Translations under genes and position numbers: made by a program
Assembly: GCA_958496175.1 (NCBI GenBank)
Contig: OY292275.1
Coordinates: 59,287,701-59,351,700 of the forward strand
Direction of reading: 5' to 3'
From: Sisyra terminalis
Taxonomy: Eukaryota; Arthropoda; Insecta; Neuroptera; Sisyridae
DNA: 64,000 bases
In this document: piece after piece, positions 36,252 through 47,860 of the stretch
How the letters are laid out: each line of letters begins with the position of its first letter
Numbering within the stretch: position 1 is the first letter of the stretch
Notes under the pieces: model-generated
Seen by the model: only the letters and a program-made list of their open reading frames with translations
Database searches by the model: none
Told to the model about the DNA's origin: nothing

Positions 36252-37818
36252 TAGACTGAAAAAATAATTATTTTTTTTTCTTAATTATATCGAAAATATT
36301 GTTGGGAATGACAAAAAAAATCCTGTGAAAGTTTAAGCTCTTAATATTAGTAGTAAGAGGTGCCGCATCGCAAATTTCGATTTTCCATTTAAATAACATG
36401 GGAACAATATTCTCTTGCACTGAATTTTTATAGCTCACGTTAGTGACCATATTTCGGAATGACCAAGATATATTCTTGTAGAAAATTGAACGATCTACAA
36501 AAAAGGTCAATAACAAGTTTTTGATATATTTATTCCTTCAAAAGTTATTCGAGGTCAAAGTTGAACTAAAGAGAAATTTTAATATTTTTTCAATTTTTTG
36601 ATGCAACCATCAATTTTATGAGAAAATTTTATAGGACAATTTTTGTAGCGCACTTTTTTTTCTATAAATTATCTTTATAAAAGTTTAAGATATTTTTCAC
36701 AGGTCCGAAGTTATTTAATTAAAATAAAGAAAATAATTTTTATGTTAAAAATATAATAATTCAGGGAATTTTCAGTTTAATGCAAATAACTTTCAAGCTG
36801 TGAAAAATATCAAAAACTTTAAAAGAGATAAGTTATAGGAAAAAAAGTGCTCTACAAAAAATGTGATATAAAATTTTCTCATAAAATTGATAGTTGCGTC
36901 AAAAAATTTAAGAAATATTTAAATTTCTTTTTAGTTTAACTTTGACTTCGAATAACTTTTGAAGGAATAAATACATCAAAAACTTGTTCGAGACCTTTTT
37001 TGTAGATCTTTCAATTTTCTACAAGAATATAAATTGGTCATTCCGAAATATTGTCACCAACGTGAGCTATAAAATTCCAAGGTGCAAGAGAATATTGTTC
37101 CCATGTTATTAAAATGGAAAATCGAAATTTGCGATACGGCACCTCTTAATATTAATATTAAGAGCTTATGATTTTATGAGAAAATTTTATAGGACATTTT
37201 TTGTAGAGCACTTTTTTTCCTATAACTTATCTCTATAAAAGTTTTTGATATTTTTCACAGGTTCTAAGTTATTTGCATTATGTAATTTGTATCGATGGAT
37301 TCATTAGCAACAATAAAATTACGAATATTTTCTGTTCATTGCAAATAACTTAGAACCTGTGAAAAATATCAAAAACTTTTATAGAGATAAGTTATAGAAG
37401 AAAACATTGCTCTACAAAAAATTTCCTATAAAATTTTCTCATAAAATTGATGATTGCGTCAAAAAATTGAAAAAATATTAAAATTTCTCTTTAGTTCAAC
37501 TTTGACCTCGAATAACTTTTGAAGGAATAAGCATATCAAAAACTTGTACGAGACTTTATTTGTAGATCGTTCAATTTTCTACAAGAAAATACCTTGATCA
37601 TTCCGAAATATTGTCACCAACGTGAGCTATAAAATTCCAAAGTGCAAGAGAATATTGTTCCCATGTTATTTAAATGGAAAATCGAAATTTGCGATGCGGC
37701 ACCTCTTAATATTAATATTAAGAGCTTGAACTTTCACAGGATTTTTTTTTGTCATTTCCAACAATATTTTCGATATAATTAAGAAAAAAAAATTAACTTT
37801 TTTTTTTGAATCAAGCTA
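36252..37818. mobile_element. Compound hairpin MITE, family 1: complete type-B copy fused to partial type-A copy
   Basis: 1567 bp. From 36252 to about 37168 there is an almost complete left arm, type-B loop (about 36720) and right arm. It runs straight into a second copy that starts inside its left arm (TTTTATGAGAAAATTTTATA), has the type-A loop (GTATCGATGGATTCATTAGC at about 37290) and ends with TTTTTTTGAATCAAGCTA. The first copy lacks its outer right terminus and the second lacks about 460 bp of its left arm. The left edge abuts CAGTCTAATAGACTG, itself a palindrome of the terminus. Confidence 0.8.
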
Positions 37819-40155
37819 GTGTCTATATTAGAATTCCATTCGATCGTTTTATTTGATTTGATAAAATCATCATGTACGGACATGAAACGTGTAAAAATTT
37901 TTTTTAATAACTTCTCTCTAAACTCCCCATTAAATATTTATTACGGCACTCGTAAAGTTCGTTCGATTTTTTTTAAAGGATTACGAGGATTTGAAATGCC
38001 ATCTAATTTGTGACTTTTTAGGCTTAGAATTAAGAAGTGAGAATTTTAAGCGGATTTCGTTTTAATGACAAATTCCCAGCTGAACGGAAACGTAAAGCCT
38101 CTTAAGCGACTCGATTTCGCCAGCTAGTTTTCGTGGGGATTTTTCATGCGACACGTGCTTCATGTAGAATTAATTACAAATTTTTCGTTGCATAAATGCA
38201 AATGGATGGCATACTCGATACGAGAAAAATGTCAATTTTCATTATGTTTTTTCGCATATTTTTAGCAGCGTTAGATGAAAGGGTTGTTGATTTAATTTAG
38301 GTTGGATGGGAGGCGAAATTGGCGTTGGCTTCCGGTAAAAGCATGTCTTTATGTACTTTGATAAATTAAATTAAAAATGGTAATCTAATAATTTGCAATC
38401 TGTTTTTGTAAGTAGATGGCATTCGTGAATTTAAATCAAAAATACCGCGACTTGTTAAATTTGGATTGGTTTTATCTTTGTTGTGTTGCTGGAAAAAAAC
38501 AGAGAAAAATATGTACTGATTTATTTAGCAAAGTTGAAAAAAAATCGGTTTGGAATATTTAAATTTTGTACCTTAAAAAGGTTTGCCTTGCAATTATATA
38601 TTCGTCGTAGTTAAATTTTTGTCAATTTATTGAGATTCTAAAATAAGCTAATTCAATTGCAAAGATTCTTCTTAATAAAGGTTACATCTAACCTTTTCAC
38701 TTGATATTTCATATACATAATAGTAAGGGTTGAAAAAGAGAGTAAAGTGTTTTTGGAAGACCAAAACCCCTGCAATATTCTTTTAGAACTACCCTTAAAG
38801 TCTCATAAGATTCCCAAATTTTCCAACCAAAGATTGTTATTTTAGCTCAATTTTATAAAAGCAATTTCTGCTTTAACGTTGAGTTAATCTTTTGCATGGT
38901 TTTTCCCTTAAGCTTTGCCGAGCTTTAGCAAAATACTTCAGATACAAAGTACAGAGTACTTTGAATAATTTTTAGCAAGTTGAATAATTTAAATTTTTTT
39001 ACAAGAATGGTTCAAAGATAGTTCTGGAATTCTTACCGAAACTTTTATTGAAAAAAATCAAATTTTAAATAGGAAAGTTTAAAAATTTCTTCCTTCGTAT
39101 TTGTTCCAGAACAAATTCGAGAAAGTTCATTACGATAACGTCGATTTTATGCCAATTATCTTAAATTTCAAAATGTGCTAATTTTCGATTGTTTATTGCC
39201 ATTTACAAAAAGCAAATCTGATGGACACCTTTGTAGGATACCTACTGTAATTTGTACGTAGTTCATACTGTTGTTAAATAGTATTTATTTTGGTGTAGGA
39301 ATTTTATTATAGTTTCGGCAATTTGGTAAACCTATTCGATTGTCACATACTTCTGCAGAAATTTAGAAGATAAAAGATTTTTAGTTCCATTTTCCCAAAA
39401 TTTCTTATCCTTAATGACGAAAAATAAAAATTCCCAGTTTTCATGTAGGCATTTCTTCAAATCGGTTTTATCAAAGCAAAAACGTTTACCATGGATTAAA
39501 CAAATGATAATCGCTTGGTACCAAGTTCAAACTATATTCAGCGAGACTCCTGGAACTAATACTGGGCCAGCAAAATCCCGTGGAGTATGCGATTATCCTG
39601 GCGAAACATAATACTTCTTCTAATGCTCAATTCTGACCTCTATTGGCCACTTTTTAATTAAAAGGGGTCCGAAATATGCTTCCTTGATTTTCTTCCAGTC
39701 CTATCATCTACATAGTAAAATCTTCCCGACCATTTAGTTCTTTTTTGGCCACGATTTCAGCCCTTAATCAGTCTTCAACCGTTTCGATTTTCGATTGAAA
39801 TTTTTGTGTCTTAAGTCCATTATTTTTGTCTGCTACCATTTTGGTAGAAAAAGTTAGATTTTATTGTGGTTACGTCAAGGATTTATTGATAAAAATATGG
39901 TCCAAAAATATTTTTCATCAACTTTAGTGCCTCCTGAATAAATTAAACATTTTCTTGAAATCTAACTTATATAAAATTGTTTCATACTACAACTGCATTT
40001 ATTTATAGATATTTGAAATATTTCTTCGATTTCTTCAAAATTTTCGAATAGGTCTAATAACAGAAGAGACGAAACTAAAAAACTAAAATCGTGTTTAATT
40101 GGTTGTTTCGGTATCAAAGTCGTAAAAGTGATTCATAATTTCACTGGTCTTTAAA
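37819..40155. other. Non-coding stretch; possible regulatory patch at 38040-38260
   Basis: About 38040-38260 has more GC and CpG than its neighbours (GCGACTCGATTTCGCCAGC, CATGCGACACGTGCTTCATG with a CACGTG E-box) and ATTAATTA sites; it may be an enhancer. Elsewhere nothing is recognised. Confidence 0.35.
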
Positions 40156-40276
40156 GTGTATACAATATATAGAATATATTGCGGTTCAAGTTATGTAGTA
40201 TAATTTAATATAATAATATATAAAAACGATACCAAAAACATAAAATTTGAACAGAAGTTCAAACAAAAATATTCGT

Positions 40277-40324
40277 GACGTATTGCCCAGATACGTATTT
40301 CGATTGCCAAGCAATCTTCCTCAG
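40277..40324 (-). ncRNA. Hammerhead-like motif, monomer 1
   Basis: Minus strand: CTGAGGA, spare A, GATTGC-TTG-GCAATC stem-loop II, GAAA, then ATACGTATCTGGGCAATACG and TC. The core has G at the variable position of CUGANGA. Stem III needs an AU offset to pair ACGUA with UACGU, so the fold is imperfect against the canonical motif. Confidence 0.4.
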
Positions 40325-40418
40325 TGGTCATCACGTAGCTTCGTAACTAGTAGTCATCAAGTAGACAATTCTACCATAAACATAAAATTTGAACAGAAGT
40401 TCAAATAAAAATATTTGT

Positions 40419-40465
40419 GACGTATTACCCAGATACGTATTTCGATTGCCAAGCAATCTTCCTCA
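40419..40465 (-). ncRNA. Hammerhead-like motif, monomer 2
   Basis: Same minus-strand core as monomer 1: CTGAGGA, GATTGC/GCAATC, GAAA and a GTC triplet, with TGGGTAATACG in the stem III loop region. Stem II is fully conserved. Confidence 0.4.
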
Positions 40466-40560
40466 GTGGTCATCAAGTAGTTTCGTTACTAGTAGTCATC
40501 AAGTAGACAATTCTACCATAAACATAAAATTTGAACAGAAGTTCAAATAAAAATATTTGT

Positions 40561-40608
40561 GACGTATTACTCAGATACGTATTTCGATTGCCAAGCAATC
40601 TTCCTCAG
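40561..40608 (-). ncRNA. Hammerhead-like motif, monomer 3
   Basis: Same core and stem II as the two preceding monomers; the stem III loop reads CTGAGTAATACG. Retention of the core through three diverging monomers is the point of interest. Confidence 0.4.
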
Positions 40609-40904
40609 TGGTCATCAAGTAGTTTCGTAACTAGTAGTCATCAAGTGTAGACAATTCAAGTAGTCATCTGTAACTGCTTTGTGATGATTAGACCACTGAG
40701 GAAGATTGCTTGGCAATCTAAATAAGTATCTGGGTAATACGTCACAAATATTTTTGTTTGAACTTCTGTTCAAATTTTTTTTTTTTGTATGATTTTTATA
40801 TATTATTATATTAAATTATACTACATAAATTAAACCGCAAGATATTCTATATATTTTATACACAGTATAACTGTTCAAAGTCAGCGAAAAAATCTTATTT
40901 TGAT

Positions 40905-42331
40905 TATGGTCTCTAGTGCTTTCAGTGCATCTTTTCAAGTTTTTCGTTTGCCTACAATTAAATATATCCATACCACAATAGTAAAGATAATAAGTTTATA
41001 ATTTTAGGTTTCTGACGAATATAAGTGCAACCCTTTTAGAGGGATAATGGATTATCTATTTCCTTTCTCCCCTACCTAATAAGAGACTATTTTTTTTCTC
41101 TTCTAAAATACATGAGAACATCCTAAGTATGATAACATTTTAAAATTGAACTTTGACGTTTTTCCTTGTTTTTCATTCGATCATCGTACAATATGGAGAA
41201 TAAAAAAAGCGATGAAAATGAGATTTCAAATAAAACATTCTGCGTTCGTGCAATTGTTGAAATGGATTAAAAGAAAATAACTACGACGTAGATAAATACA
41301 ATCACGAAAATGGAAAATGTAACAGCTGTGTCACATACGAGGAAACAGACTGCCATATGATGGCATAGACGGACATTGAAACGTACAGAGAAACATCCCT
41401 AAAACGATGTGCCAAAGATAATTTTAATTCAACCCCCGTTTAAGTGTACACACATATGTGAAAATAAAAGGGACGTCTAATTCCTTTACGCGTGCCAAAA
41501 TCGACAATCCATCTCCCGAAGAAATTACCAAATCATTTATTCATTGATTTTTCCACTAAAAAAAATATATTTCAACATTTTATTAATATTTTTCTGTTTC
41601 CTTGAGTACAATCCGGACCCTTTTGCACGATGCAATTGTGTCTCTGGAATTAAAAGCAAATATTGTTCATTTATTATTGAAATTGGACGTATTTTTATTT
41701 ATGCGAAGAAGCAAAACCACCCCTCGATCTCTCAATATATTTATCATTCGCCACAAAACGACGAGCGACAAACGACGAGGGTTGTGTAGGTTAGGGAAAA
41801 ATTTTACAAAGAAATATCTAAAGTGGGAAAATGGCCTCTTAAGTGAGCCAATGGAAAAATAAATTTTATGCACAGGGGACGACGGGGTTGTGATGATAAT
41901 GGCATTAAATGTTTTTTAGATGACGCAGTTTATTATTTTTTTTTTATCAATGGACCAAGTGATAAAACGTAAGGGGTGAATTTGAATGTGGAAATTGCAA
42001 TTGGAAATTTGTAGTTATATATTTTAAATTGAATAGATAAGAAATGTTTTTATGTGATAATGGAATTTTTCTATTAATAAATATGCGAAGTATGATTCAT
42101 CAACAGAAATTTTGGTCCACTAAGATTTAATTTGATATTTGGGCTATTTTTTAAGCAGAAGAATTCAGAAACAAGCGATTATTACTTTAATTGTATTCAA
42201 GTTCGTACCTCAAATTCTAAAATCCCAATGAAATTTGAAAAAAAAAATTCCTAAAAACACCTTCTAACTTTGTTAAAATTAATAAACTTTGAAGGATTGC
42301 ATAGTAGAAGAAAAAAAATATAAAAGAGTAC
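40905..42331. other. Non-coding stretch, nothing recognised
   Basis: Overlapping frames at 41544-41873 on both strands have no family motif and are mutually exclusive. A mildly CpG-richer part lies at about 41200-41520. No exon recognised. Confidence 0.35.
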
Positions 42332-42746
42332 TGTGTATACAATATGTAGAATATATTGCGGTCCAATTTATGTAGTATAGTTAAATATAATGATATATAA
42401 AAATCATACCATAAACATAAATTTGAACAGAAGTTCAAACAAAAATATTCGTGACGTATTGCCCAGATATGTATTTCGATTGCTAAGCAATCTTCTTCAG
42501 TGGTCATCAAGTAGTTTGGATCACTCCAATTCACTACTTGATGACCACTGAGGAAGATTGCTTGGCAATCGAAATACGTATCTGGGCAATACGTCACGAA
42601 TATTTTTGTTTGAACTTCTGTTCAAATTTATGTTAAATTTATATCATTATATTAAATTATACTACATAAATTGGACCGCAATATATTTTATATATTGTAT
42701 ACACATTATAACTGTTCAAAGTCGGCGAAAAAATCTTATTTTGATT
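42332..42746. mobile_element. Hammerhead-repeat element, inverted pair
   Basis: Two copies of the 40.2-kb family face each other: GTGTATACAATATGTAGAAT at the left and its complement at the right, closing with GTTCAAAGTCGGCGAAAAAA. The arms meet at about 42515-42540 (TTTGGATCACTCCAATTC). Hammerhead-like cores lie at 42452-42500 (minus; bulged by substitutions in stem II) and 42548-42595 (plus; intact core). Open frames across this unit are by-products of the repeat. Confidence 0.65.
42548..42595 (+). ncRNA. Hammerhead-like motif, plus orientation
   Basis: CTGAGGA, A, GATTGC-TTG-GCAATC, GAAA, ACGTATCTGGGCAATACGT and C. Core, stem II and GTC are all present. It lies in the same orientation as trio, so it would be part of the trio pre-mRNA if the upstream intron starts further left. 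Confidence 0.4.
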
Positions 42747-43284
42747 AATAAAAGAGTACTTTTTCTCAATCAATTTCCCCACTATCTTTCAAAAGCAATG
42801 GAAATCTAAGAGCTAATGGAAAAAAAATCGTAATGCTTGATTTTAATGTTGCTGGCCTTTGATCTGAAACTAAAACCGGAAAACGTGTTGAACGTATTTT
42901 CTTTTCAATTTTAAATACATCATCTTAACATACCATGACCACTTGAAATTACATTCGACCAAAAAAAAAAAACCATTTAGAAAAAATATCTAAAAATAAT
43001 ATCAATTTTAGTCGGCACAGATCAATTGAAAGCACTTGCACCGAAAAAAAATCACATCATAAACATTTCAATTACATTTATTTTTCATTTCTGACAAATC
43101 CAGACGTTTCGTATTCTGCTCGAATTCACGTCAAACAAATGCCTCCCGATGTTTATGATGCAATAAACTACAACCCATACAATACAGGGGAGTGAATGTG
43201 TGGGGGGTTGGAGTAAAAGAAAAACAAATTACTTGCGTTAAATTCCATGCAGTTTTTCTAATAAGTTTTTTTTTCGTTTTACAG
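42747..43284. other. Intron end upstream of the first trio exon in the window
   Basis: Non-coding. Ends in a polypyrimidine tract and the acceptor TTTTTTTTCGTTTTACAG at 43267-43284. A purine-rich stretch at 43200-43225 precedes it. Confidence 0.6.
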
Positions 43285-43476
43285 AATACCTATACGAACG
43301 CGGAAAAGCTCCTGGCAGCGGCGGAGGAATTGGCTCATACGGGGGAGTGTGACGCCGAGGACATCTACCGGGTGGCGCACGAACTTGAGGCGCACGTCAC
43401 GTCGTTTGCAGCCCGCGTCGAACAGCGTCGTCGGCGTCTCGACCTGGCCGTGCTTTTCTACACCCATGAAAAAGAA
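43285..43476 (+). CDS. trio: trio exon (spectrin repeat part), phase 0-0, 64 codons
   Basis: Internal coding exon of Trio, a cytoplasmic Rho guanine-nucleotide exchange factor that guides axons and cell migration. It is flanked by ACAG at 43281-43284 and a GTATGT donor at 43477. Translation starts NTYTNAEKLL, contains ELAHTGECDAEDIYRVAHEL and ends VLFYTHEKE; this matches the animal Trio/Kalirin segment around human residue 750 very well (NTYTNA, TGECD, RVEQR). It forms part of an alpha-helical spectrin repeat. GC content is far above the flanking introns. Frames that run past the donor or oppose it are shadows. The preceding exon, which should end ...VAQ, is not in the window. Confidence 0.95.
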
Positions 43477-43721
43477 GTATGTCCCCCGAAAAGCTCGCAA
43501 GCTTCACCACTCTACCTATAGATGTCGCTCTATCATTTATTTCAAAACCATAATCTTATTAGTAACAAAAAAATGTCTTAAATCATTTATATCTCCCCCA
43601 TTTTTTTATAAGTATGTTATATTTACGATACAATCGTTAACAAGGCGATTCCCCCATTTTTTTGTTGTAGTATTTGAATAAGCTTGGAGATAATTGTGTG
43701 GTTTTTTTTCTAACTGTTTAG

Positions 43722-43894
43722 TTGAGTACGTGGGTGGACGAGTTGCGTCAAGAACTCCAGAACGACGAAACAGGAGCTGATAGCTTGGAGGCAACCGAGC
43801 GTCTTCTGGAACAAACCGCACAGCATCGGGATCAAAGCCTGGACGCGTGCAATTCGACAATAGCCCAAGGCGAAGCTCTTCTGCAAGAACTTAG
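43722..43894 (+). CDS. trio: trio exon (spectrin repeat, second part), 57 codons plus 2 nt
   Basis: Acceptor TTTTTTTTCTAACTGTTTAG ends at 43721; donor GTAAAT starts at 43895. Translation begins LSTWVDELRQEL and ends AQGEALLQELR, where the final Arg codon AG|A is completed by the next exon. It aligns with the Trio segment LWTWLEELQKEL...LLQQLR and finishes the spectrin repeat begun in the previous exon. Length is 173 nt, so phase 0 in and phase 2 out, in agreement with both neighbours. The intron before it is 245 bp. Confidence 0.95.
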
Positions 43895-44395
43895 GTAAAT
43901 AAAATATTCCCAATCTACCTCTATTAAAGCAAAATCGTTTACTGCCTCTGAATTTCAAAACTTGTTTTTAAAAAGATTTGTTTTGTCGTTTGAATTTTCA
44001 ATATTTGTCGAACCTTTAAATCAAAAGAAATAATAGAACTTTAGACTAGAAAGTACTAAGATTCTCTTAGAATTTTTGCGCTACAAATTATCAATAGAGT
44101 GACTTTAGATTCAGGACTACAATTATTACCATGTTCATAATTTTTTTGAAACTTTTTGCAAATAAATTGCAATTTAAGTTCCATGATAGATATAATATTA
44201 ACGTGGTACTTGGTTCGGGACGTTACTCAACAGTAATCTCATTATTTTTGCGGCTTTTTCACATTTGTCGTTACTATCTGCATTCTATTCCCTCAGGATA
44301 CCGTGATGGTTCCTTTTGAAGCGTCTGCGTTTCTTGAGTGGAGGAAGGACTTTAATTGATTCCATCATTGTTTGATTTCTATATTCTTCCATTGA
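43895..44395. other. Start of the 5.7-kb trio intron
   Basis: Intron 43895-49635 begins with GTAAATAAAA. The first 500 bp show no exon. The + frame at 44131-44319 is chance. Confidence 0.5.
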
Positions 44396-46200
44396 TTGAT
44401 GCATATTTTTATAGGACTTCTTGATTGTTTCTTGGATATTTGAATTTCTAAAAGCCTATTATTCTCAAAGTCCAGTTTTGGAAGACCTGGACACCATTTG
44501 CATTTGTGTAAAATGCAGCTCTCCATAGTGCTGATGGATATTGCCAAATGGGGTGAATTATTGAAGTCTTGCCAGCTCTAGCTTCAATAATTCACCCCAT
44601 TTGGCAATATACATCAGCATTACGGAGAGCTGCATTTTACACAAATGCAAATGGTGTTCAGGTCTTCCAAAACTGGACTTTGAGAATAATAGGCTTTTAG
44701 AAATTCAAACATCCACAAAGATACTAGGACGTCCACCTTAAAGTAAACAATCAAGAAGTCCTATAAAAATATGTTCGATGATTATTGTTTAGGGTAAGTG
44801 GGGACTTATCTTCTTATTGGGGTTTAAACCGGTGCAATCATTGGAGCAATTGTAGAACTGGGATTAAAATTTAAATGGATTGGGATATTATTGGTCGTTT
44901 TACGGTAGCTGAATTCTTCCATTGTTGATTTTTGGGCATCCTCTGCTACCCTCCAGTTACTGTTTCTCGCCTTGAATGCTTTTACGTGGTCTTGTATGTT
45001 TCCTACAGCAATTTGGTATTCTTCAGCTCCATTTAAGATGGCTAGATCATCTGCAAACTTGCCGCTGTATACGCTGGAAACGTAGGAAAATTACTTGTAC
45101 ATATCTGATACAGAAGCAGACCCAAGACGCTTTCCTGTGGGATTCCAGCATTTATTTGTTTTTCCAGTGATCTGGTGTTGGAATATTTAACTTTGAAGCT
45201 TTTATTGGAATGGTAGGATTGCAGGATTCTATTTTAAGTATCAGGATGGATTTTAGTTTGTAGAGGAGTCCAGTTTGCCAGATTCAATCAAAAACTTGTT
45301 GAGTGTTAATGAATAATCCAAGGTGAAACTATTTATGTAATTCTTAGGAGTATTAGTGACCCCAACGGAACCCAAATTGGTAGTTTGGTACACTTGGATC
45401 AACAGCTTGGATAGTAGATTTTTCAAAAATCTTAGAAAGTATGGAGAGAAGACTGATTGGATGGTAACTTTTGGAGTTATTTGCAGATTTTTTAGGTTGC
45501 TTTATTAGGATGATTTCCGGGTATTTCCATGCTTTAGGAAAATTGTAAAGGCGTATCCTGGTGTTCTAATGGATAAGGAGAACAAAAGTTTTGCGAAGGA
45601 GGTTTTTTAACAGGGGTTGGGTGATGAAATTACCCTGGACCTTTTTTTGGTATTTAGACGATTAACGGTTTTCTTAACTAGGGTGGGAGTTATAAAGTTC
45701 TTGAGTGGAGACTTTTGTAGCGGTTTTTCTTTTGAATCTAAGACTTTCGATTAAGTTTTATTATAATGCTTGAATTAGGTGGGAAGAGGTTTGACTAGCA
45801 TCTCTGAAACAGGTAAGCTTTTACAATGTACCATTTACTTTGGAAGTCATCTTGGAAAAAGAGTAATGCCAGCTGGTTCCTTTTCTTCTCTCTTCTGTGG
45901 GTTAAAAGTGCAACACGTTCTTTGGTTGCACCTGGTCTTCCAAAGGATATAATAGGTTTGCTCCCAAAGTCTTCTCGATTTTTCTTTCCACTCTAAACAG
46001 GTCTAAGATATACTGTGGGATCCATTTTTTATTCCTGGTTGGTCTGGATTTGTGGTTTTCTTGATAGGAAATGGTCTTATCTACTTCCTTGGTAGCTTTA
46101 ATCGAAAAATGTACATTTGCGTTACTCCTCAGTGGGATAGAATATTTTTCCCAGTCGCATTAGGAAAAAAATTGATGTTTGAATGGGGATCGAAACATTC
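44396..46200 (-). pseudogene. Decayed Jockey-like non-LTR retrotransposon with fold-back 3' end
   Basis: Opposite to trio. In several broken frames, read from 46200 down: EIILIKQPKKSANNSKSYHP then ISLLSILSKIFEKS (the SYRPISLLP..SK..E box), QFGFR, a KAFD.IW..GLLYKLK-type box, AGIPQESVLG (PQGSVLG) and KFADDLAILNGAEEY (YADD-type, Phe for Tyr) at about 45040. The C-terminal piece with HPIWQY and VFQNW is present twice, in opposite orientations, at about 44400-44570 and 44582-44775, forming a hairpin. Many frameshifts and stops show it is dead. Confidence 0.8.
44400..44775. repeat. Perfect-looking hairpin of the retrotransposon 3' part
   Basis: Arms of about 170-190 bp, left ACCATTTGCATTTGTGTAAA and right TTTACACAAATGCAAATGGT, separated by about 12-15 bp (CTTGCCAGCTCTAG). 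Divergence between arms is low (a few substitutions plus one small indel), lower than the divergence of the long MITE arms, so the inversion is comparatively recent. Confidence 0.8.
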
Positions 46201-47860
46201 ATGATGATTTTGGATCCAAGAAATTGTCGTTGAACATTGAGTAAACATAATTTTTATATTCTTCTACAGAGGCTTCTTAAATAATTTATTTTTGTCAATT
46301 TTTCAGAAAAGTCAATACAAATAAAAGTTAAACTTCTATAGATAGTTTTGTAATGAAAAAAAGGACATAACAGGGGTTGAAAAGGGATGTTTATTGACGT
46401 TGAAACTTGAGACTTTTAGTTAATTTGTCGGATTACTTTTTTTCAAGAGCTTACGTTAATGTCTTTATACATCACTTGTAAATTGTAAAGTTAAGAGGAT
46501 TTTTTTTCCACTTTTTGAATACTGTAATATTAGTTTGTGCAATTTTTGGCACTTGAAAGTTATCACCAATTCTCCGTTGGTCTCTTGGAACCGGATTGAG
46601 ATGTGTTTGTTGATTTTTTTTTCCACATTTACAAGAGCAAATACCGCACCTTTAACATTTCTGTTAGCATTATCCATGGTCAATATTGACTAAGGCGAGA
46701 ATTTCGTTGTATTGGACGGACAGACAATGAGGCGAAAAATCTAATCTCTTAGCCCAAACGAAACGAAACGAATTTTGGTGTTCCAAATTTTTCTATGATA
46801 GATTTGGAAAATTGGACAATAATGAGGCTTGATTTCCGTTCTTTTTCTTGGAGTAATTTTCGTGTGATGTGACCTAAATTTACGAGCAATTTTTGATGGA
46901 TTAAGTGAGCAGAGATCACGATTTTTTCTTAAGTGTGATTTTTTTTTCGAACTCAAGGTTATTTTACATATTTTACTATCGATTCGTCCGTGCAAACTTT
47001 GCCTAGAAGTTTATATACTTTTAAATTTGGCACCCAAGTTCAAGCTTTGAGTGATGGTTAATAGATGGCGAAACTGTGATTTAGTTTTCCGGGAACTTTT
47101 CCGTTGTTGTACTCGTTTTTAATAAGCGTTAAAAAAACCGCAATTTTGTATGGCTTATTAATTTGTTTCGGATAGTATTCTTATTTTTTTCTTTTTAATT
47201 CATAACATATTTATTACGATATTACGATAAAAGAGAATTGGAAACAAGTTTTTGTTCGTTGAAAAATTATTTATGAAATGCACGTCGACTACAAATCGTT
47301 GTTTTTTTTTTCGTTTGGTACGTGCGTCTTTGAAGACATTCAAAAAACCTACGTAAAAAACCGTTGGCAATTTTTCGAATACAAAAGATTTTCTTCATTC
47401 AATTATTAGTTATTGATATTAAAAAAATTTTATGTAGCGGTGTGATAATTTTTAGGTCGCCCATGTAAAACAAGCCTAATTTGTCGTTGGAAAGACCTAA
47501 ATTATTTTTTTCTTTTCAATGGACAATTGTAATAAAAGCAAATGATTCCAATTACTTAATTATGCACTTCTTTAATTAGCTGTACCGTTCTTTGGACGTA
47601 ACTGTCGATTATGTTAATTTATTAATATTCCAATCATTTTTCAATTAAATCCATTTTTCTTTTAACTGTTTTTCTGTTGCTTCTGTATTCCTAAACTTAT
47701 AAACTTTATTTTTTCTGCGTAAAGACAAACCATCGAAAAAAACCATTGAAAAAAATTATTGCATAAATGCCTTTTTTCTCCAATTTTTCGATTGAGGGGT
47801 GGAAGATTCTGTTAATTTTTCATTAATTTGTATATTTAATTTACTTTTAAACAATATTTT
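46201..47860. other. trio intron, nothing recognised
   Basis: AT-rich intron. The minus frames at 46465-46683 and 46741-46995 are uninformative; the stretch at 46740-46990 is somewhat richer in CGAAACGAAACG-type repeats. No exon recognised. Confidence 0.4.

Larger units (their letters stand above)
40156..40904. mobile_element. Hammerhead-repeat cluster: three tandem monomers plus one inverted copy
   Basis: Starts GTGTATACAATATATAGAAT and ends ACTGTTCAAAGTCAGCGAAA, AATCTTATTTTGATT. Units begin at about 40231, 40374 and 40515, giving tandem periods of 143 and 141 bp. Each carries, on the minus strand, CTGAGGA, a 6-bp stem (GATTGC/GCAATC), GAAA, ACGTA/TACGT and GTC. An oppositely oriented copy at about 40690-40904 has TAAA in place of GAAA. 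Head-to-tail monomers combined with inverted copies are typical of Penelope-like terminal repeats and of hammerhead-bearing retrozyme satellites. No ORF. Confidence 0.65.

Noticed and set aside
40231..40660. CRISPR-like regular repeats
   Set aside because: Only three units of about 142 bp in a eukaryotic transposon context, without short repeats and unique spacers.
41544..41873. Overlapping frames on both strands
   Set aside because: Mutually exclusive, no motif, no intron signals that define an exon.
42217..42597. 126-codon minus frame
   Set aside because: Runs through the inverted hammerhead repeat; similar frames reappear in other copies of the repeat, so it is a repeat by-product.
43349..43681. 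110-codon + frame overlapping the first trio exon in another frame
   Set aside because: Shadow frame running through the splice donor into the intron; the Trio frame is clearly the real one.
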